Assembly: GCA_009192285.1 (NCBI GenBank)
Contig: WBVU01000009.1
Location: 1,612,001-1,676,000 of the forward strand
Length of the DNA stretch: 64,000 nt
Source: Morchella semilibera
Lineage: Eukaryota; Ascomycota; Pezizomycetes; Pezizales; Morchellaceae
Direction: 5' to 3'
A program made the translations under genes and the position numbers. Of this stretch, positions 58,401 to 64,000 are shown in pieces. Within the stretch, counting starts at the first letter, position 1. The number at the start of each line of letters is the position of its first letter. The notes below the pieces were generated by a model. That model worked only from the letters and a program-made list of their open reading frames with translations. It was not told where the DNA came from and searched no databases.

Positions 58401-58536
58401 TAAACCGCAAGCACCCGCCAACGCAGATGGAAGTTTATTGGAGGCTATCTATCACAAACAACCACCACTGATGAATATTGGTGGTGCGCTCCATGATATT
58501 TTTGTTGGTGAGGAATTAGGGTGCAGAGATCCCTAA
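55425..58536 (+). CDS. HOP1: Meiotic axis protein Hop1: HORMA domain, PHD finger and winged-helix region
   Basis: Eight exons: 55425-55592, 55692-55922, 55983-56231, 56290-56308 (19 nt), 56374-56569, 56604-57682, 57753-57934 and 57991-58536; about 889 aa. Residues about 40-290 are a HORMA domain (KFEQSLELVRTLLGAS, GLLPEECFVEKRY, LLDWLEIGIFDALQKGYLKA, SYTFSFSYRE, DQRWLTIRLHYLDHTPSDYN, GSLNAGFHA). It builds the meiotic chromosome axis, promoting inter-homologue recombination and the checkpoint. Near 557-605 is a Cys-rich PHD finger (INCECGDEKPEGDTICCDNC), then a winged-helix-like segment (ALQITKRLETEGFIAHDVSK). This is the architecture of fungal Hop1 that carries a chromatin-binding module. Intron 1 (99 nt) is in frame, so its exact limits are uncertain; without it an odd SFYISTFLSGKGKE insert would interrupt the domain. 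Confidence 0.9.
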
Positions 58537-58960
58537 AGAGAGGCGTCAAATGATTACATACATGCAAGAGCTAAACGCGCCTTCGACTTGATGATGGGCT
58601 ACTAGCTTTTATTTCATTTCTTTACATAATGCATTATAGTGTAACTCGTGATACTACATGACAACTGCTTGTAATTTTACCATGTTGAGTGAGCATGCAT
58701 AGGAATTAGTAACTGTATATTCAGGGGCTTAAAGAGGCAGAAATTGCTATAAGAACAATGAAATCTAATCTATCTAAACAGTATAGCCTTGTCCACAACC
58801 CCCAGAAGAACCTCTATTGGTCAGGATGATCTACGTACCGTGCCACAGATAGAAGCATATGGGCAAAGAACTATCATAATTGGAGTCATAGCTGTAGGTA
58901 ACAAAGGAAAAACATCCATTCACAAACATTGACAGAACCAATACCCCAAATTCTCGATAG

Positions 58961-59244
58961 CTTGAGAAATACCTTATTTATTTATTTATTTATTTTATAG
59001 ACGGCTTCCCTGGCCACCCGGACACCCCCCACTCGGACAGTTAACGTAGAAAAGGGAAGATCAATAGTTTAAGTGGCTTCTGTACCTCTTCTCTACCAAT
59101 CGTCATTGACTGTTCGAGTGAGGGGGGTATCCGGGTGGCCAGGGAAGTCGTCTACTTCATACATGCGTGCAACCCTAGAGTTATAGCAAAAGCTCACCCC
59201 CCTGCACCGGTGCAGCGTATTTCTTCCTTCTTGAGAAATACCTT
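58961..59244 (-). mobile_element. Non-autonomous foldback/retroposon-like insertion flanked by 15-bp direct repeats
   Basis: CTTGAGAAATACCTT occurs at 58961-58975 and again at 59230-59244, as expected of a target-site duplication. Between them, on the plus strand, lie a (ATTT)n tract, then 58998-59043 which is the inverse of 59108-59154 (about 43 of 47 positions, TAGACG...CGTCTA ends), then a unique tail. Read on the minus strand the insert ends in (ATAA)n, like the A-rich tail of a SINE. No protein is coded. It could instead be a TA-flanked MITE inserted in older repeat DNA. Confidence 0.55.
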
Positions 59245-59269
59245 GTCAACTATGTATATATATATATAT

Positions 59270-59480
59270 ATATATTTTTTTTTTAAAAAAAAAGCCTATG
59301 CGAGTAAGAAGGGTCAATGTGCTACGCAGCGGCACCCGACCGACCGTGAGCTGCCTGCTGAAGGGAAATGTTACTTGCTGACATTGCTAAGACTCAAGTC
59401 AAAAGTTTCAGCACCTTAGACCAGCTTTGTCTATGAGCTGGGTCTCAGCCCTCTTACCAAGTGAACTATCCGTGAGGGAT
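59270..59480 (-). mobile_element. Possible tRNA-derived SINE
   Basis: On the minus strand the sequence starts with GGATAGTTCACTTGGTAAGA, similar to the D-arm/A-box of a tRNA. It continues for about 180 bases without a reading frame, and ends in T9-A9 and a (TA)n run at about 59253-59290. A convincing B box and target duplication were not found, so this is tentative. Confidence 0.35.
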
Positions 59481-60081
59481 GGGGATAAGATTACACGCAA
59501 CAACCAACGGGTCGCTCATAGATGAACTTGAGTCTTTTTGTTTTGTTTGTTTTGTTTTGTTGTTTCATTTGTCAAAATCTCCCATTTATTCATTACATTC
59601 ATGACTGGAGGATAGAGAGAAGTGTTTTCTATTCATCAAGTGCTAGTATCGTATCAAAATTCAATCAATCAATCACAAGCGAGGGTGGCACGAGTGATGC
59701 TTCATGATTGTAATTTACCCTGGAGCCGGATGCGAGTATTCGCCGGGCTACCTCGAAGCAGGTATGTATCCGAGGCCTACATAATAGGGCCCATAGTGAA
59801 CCCTAGAGAATAGGCCTCGGGTGGCATTCGCACCCGTCCGGGAGTTTCTTCTCTTTTTCACAAGGGTCAGCGTTCAATGAGGAAGCAACGTATAGTACCC
59901 AAGTTGCATCTGTGAAGCAGACATCCAAACATCCAAACATCGAATTTGAGTAGTACAATCTCATCGCTCTCTTGTCAGCGGAAAAAGCAGTAATAAAAAA
60001 AAAAGAAATTGTTTCGCCAAAAACGCCAATGAAAACCCCAACTCATATCGTAACATACCCAGCAAAGCACAGCCGCATCTA

Positions 60082-60924
60082 CTAACGCCTGAGACTATCC
60101 AGTCTCGCTTGCAGGTCATCATCCATGGAATCCGCACCGACAGCCTGTGCGACTTTGCCCTCTGTAATGCTAGTTGATGCAATACCAGAGGGTGTTTCGC
60201 CGAGCTTATGAGAACGAAGGGGTTAGTAAAGAAAAGGGGCCAGAAGGGAAAAAATGTAGAAATATGGGCGTACTGCATGGTTCATCTCAACACCAATCTC
60301 GTCAAGCACCTGGTTGACTATCTCATCGCTCTCCATCTCATCATCCAGACCCGTAACATCATCGATTGCATCATCCCATCATTTCTTGTCTCTGCTCCAT
60401 GATGTCGTTCTCTCTCTCAAAGTCCATGGCAATGCGCTGGAGTGCAGGGAGGTTCATAGAGCGATTCATGGAGCCAAGGAGAGATGTTGCACCTTTCATT
60501 GACTGCATCATCTGCTCGTTTGAACGCACAGTTTGTATGCGAAGTGAAACAGCTTGGAGCTGGGTTTTCATCTGGTAGAATTTTTGAATATAACTGTAGA
60601 ACGAAAATTAATTTCTATAATTCGTGCTCCTGATAATTGATGCATACTTTCTTGTTCGGACGAGGTCCTTCGCTTGGATTTTACAAGCTCCCATCTGATT
60701 GTTTTTTGCAGAGCGCTTAATATCAGCAATTAGCTTCTTTTCCTGTTGCTCAAGCTTTATGCGTTCTCTGTCAAGCTCGCGTTGGGCTTTCTCAAGCGAT
60801 CTTTGGTGCTGTTTTGAGTTAGCAGGATAGCTTACGATAAGGTGGAGAGCTGCCAAATGACCTTCCGAAGCCTTTCAGCCGGTGTTTGGCGACGCCCAAA
60901 GGCCCATTCTATAATTCCACTCAT
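60082..60924 (-). CDS. DID4: ESCRT-III subunit Did4/Vps2 (CHMP2), with one apparent frame break
   Basis: Exons 60862-60924, 60648-60808, 60274-60593 and 60082-60204; about 221 aa if the break is ignored. Did4/Vps2 polymerises on endosomal membranes with Vps24 and Snf7 to sever intralumenal vesicles and recruits Vps4. It starts MSGIIEWAFGRRQTPAERLR, like yeast Did4 (MSLFEWVFGK), and continues RELDRERIKLEQQEKKLIAD and AKDLVRTRNYIQKFYQMKTQ. The C-terminal DDDLQARLDSLRR is a MIM1 motif for Vps4. In exon 3 the conserved EMM-DDAIDD block is split by one extra base in a CCC run at 60375-60377 (plus strand). All other exons are intact and in phase, which argues for a sequence error rather than a pseudogene. 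Divergent from YME1, about 340 bases apart. Confidence 0.9.
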
Positions 60925-61261
60925 AGGAAAGACAAAATTTGGAGTGGATGGTCGCTAAAAGGTTTGTGGAGGGGAGTTGTTGAGGGGACGAGGATGTCTA
61001 CGTCGTCGTTTCTTACTATGGCTCAGAAAGCTTGGCGGTGATTCACGTGACTTGATAAAGACATCTCGTGATTAGTCAAACATTTCTTTTCAATTCTGCA
61101 TAAGATTGCTCGCCTATCCCCCCCAGTCATCATCAACCCCTCCTTAGCATCTTCGTCTCATATTTTGATACTCTGGTCATCTTTTAGCATCTTTCGATTC
61201 TTTCTTAAGTTCTAAAGGAACTCTCTTTTTGAATCGTTGGCCCTCATTGCCGGAGGCCGTC
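60925..61261. promoter_or_regulatory. Divergent promoter region of DID4 and YME1
   Basis: About 340 bases between two start codons, so both genes probably share elements. A TTCACGTGACTT E-box-like palindrome (CACGTG) lies at about 61043-61048. No gene. Confidence 0.55.
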
Positions 61262-63964
<2,703 letters not shown>

Positions 63965-64000
63965 CATGAGTCTCCGAGAACACAGTCGTGAAGCCGAATC

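Larger units (their letters stand above)
58537..60081. other. Intergenic, 1.5 kb, holding two short retroposon-like pieces
   Basis: Between convergent HOP1 and DID4. Contains the foldback insertion at 58961-59244 and a possible SINE at 59270-59480 (listed separately). The rest is AT-rich; no gene seen. Confidence 0.55.

Noticed and set aside
60082-60924. DID4 as Vps24/CHMP3 rather than Vps2
   Set aside because: The MSGIIEWAFGRR start and the NLPALQRIAMDFERENDIME and DDDLQARL blocks match Vps2/Did4 better.

Overview
The window reads as nuclear DNA of a filamentous ascomycete (Pezizomycotina). The evidence is a fused trifunctional TRP gene, an ATG33 homologue, a self-sufficient CYP505-type P450, a secreted AA9 polysaccharide monooxygenase with a CBM1, and many short introns (about 45-140 nt) with GTNNGT donors, CTAAC/CTGAC branch sites and YAG acceptors. 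The class cannot be fixed from the sequence. Long intergenic stretches rich in the palindrome TACATGTA suggest a relatively gene-sparse genome; a cup fungus or similar early-branching group is only a guess.

Layout. 1-16 kb: 3' end of a Ser/Thr kinase; LLP/UPF0642 protein (-); TRM5 (+); ARPC2 of the Arp2/3 complex (-); trifunctional TRP gene (+) with a TGACTCA box upstream; CYP505 P450-reductase fusion (+); ATG33 (-). 16-31 kb: ER PDI with a KDEL end (-); TOM22 (+); VPS51 (-) and a DUF3807-like gene (+) head to head; F-box/ankyrin gene (+); AA9-CBM1 (+); a hypothetical 296-aa protein (+). 31-46 kb: the 7 kb MLP1/TPR gene (-) and Stu2/XMAP215 (+) sharing a 1.1 kb promoter region; then an aldo/keto reductase (-). 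46-64 kb: UPF0664/WBP2-like (+), POP7 (-), a YTH-domain protein (-), HOP1 (+), DID4/VPS2 of ESCRT-III (-) and the i-AAA protease YME1 (+).

Most genes are housekeeping and are scattered by function: RNA (TRM5, POP7, YTH, LLP), mitochondria (TOM22, ATG33, YME1), endomembranes (VPS51, DID4, PDI), cytoskeleton and nucleus (ARPC2, Stu2, MLP1, HOP1). I see no operon-like or secondary-metabolite cluster, no CRISPR, no LTR or virus-like element and no intact transposon. Mobile-looking DNA is limited to short non-coding pieces: a 15-bp-direct-repeat-flanked foldback element at 58.96-59.24 kb, a possible tRNA-derived SINE next to it, a dispersed repeat present at 5.95 and 47.55 kb, and a tRNA-like duplicated block at 42.94-43.11 kb.

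The last 4 kb show five single-base reading-frame breaks, all extra bases in homopolymers and all in genes that otherwise look functional (DID4, YME1). The most economical reading is poor consensus near a contig end.

Exon limits below were worked out by hand from splice signals and protein-family conservation; no alignment program was run.
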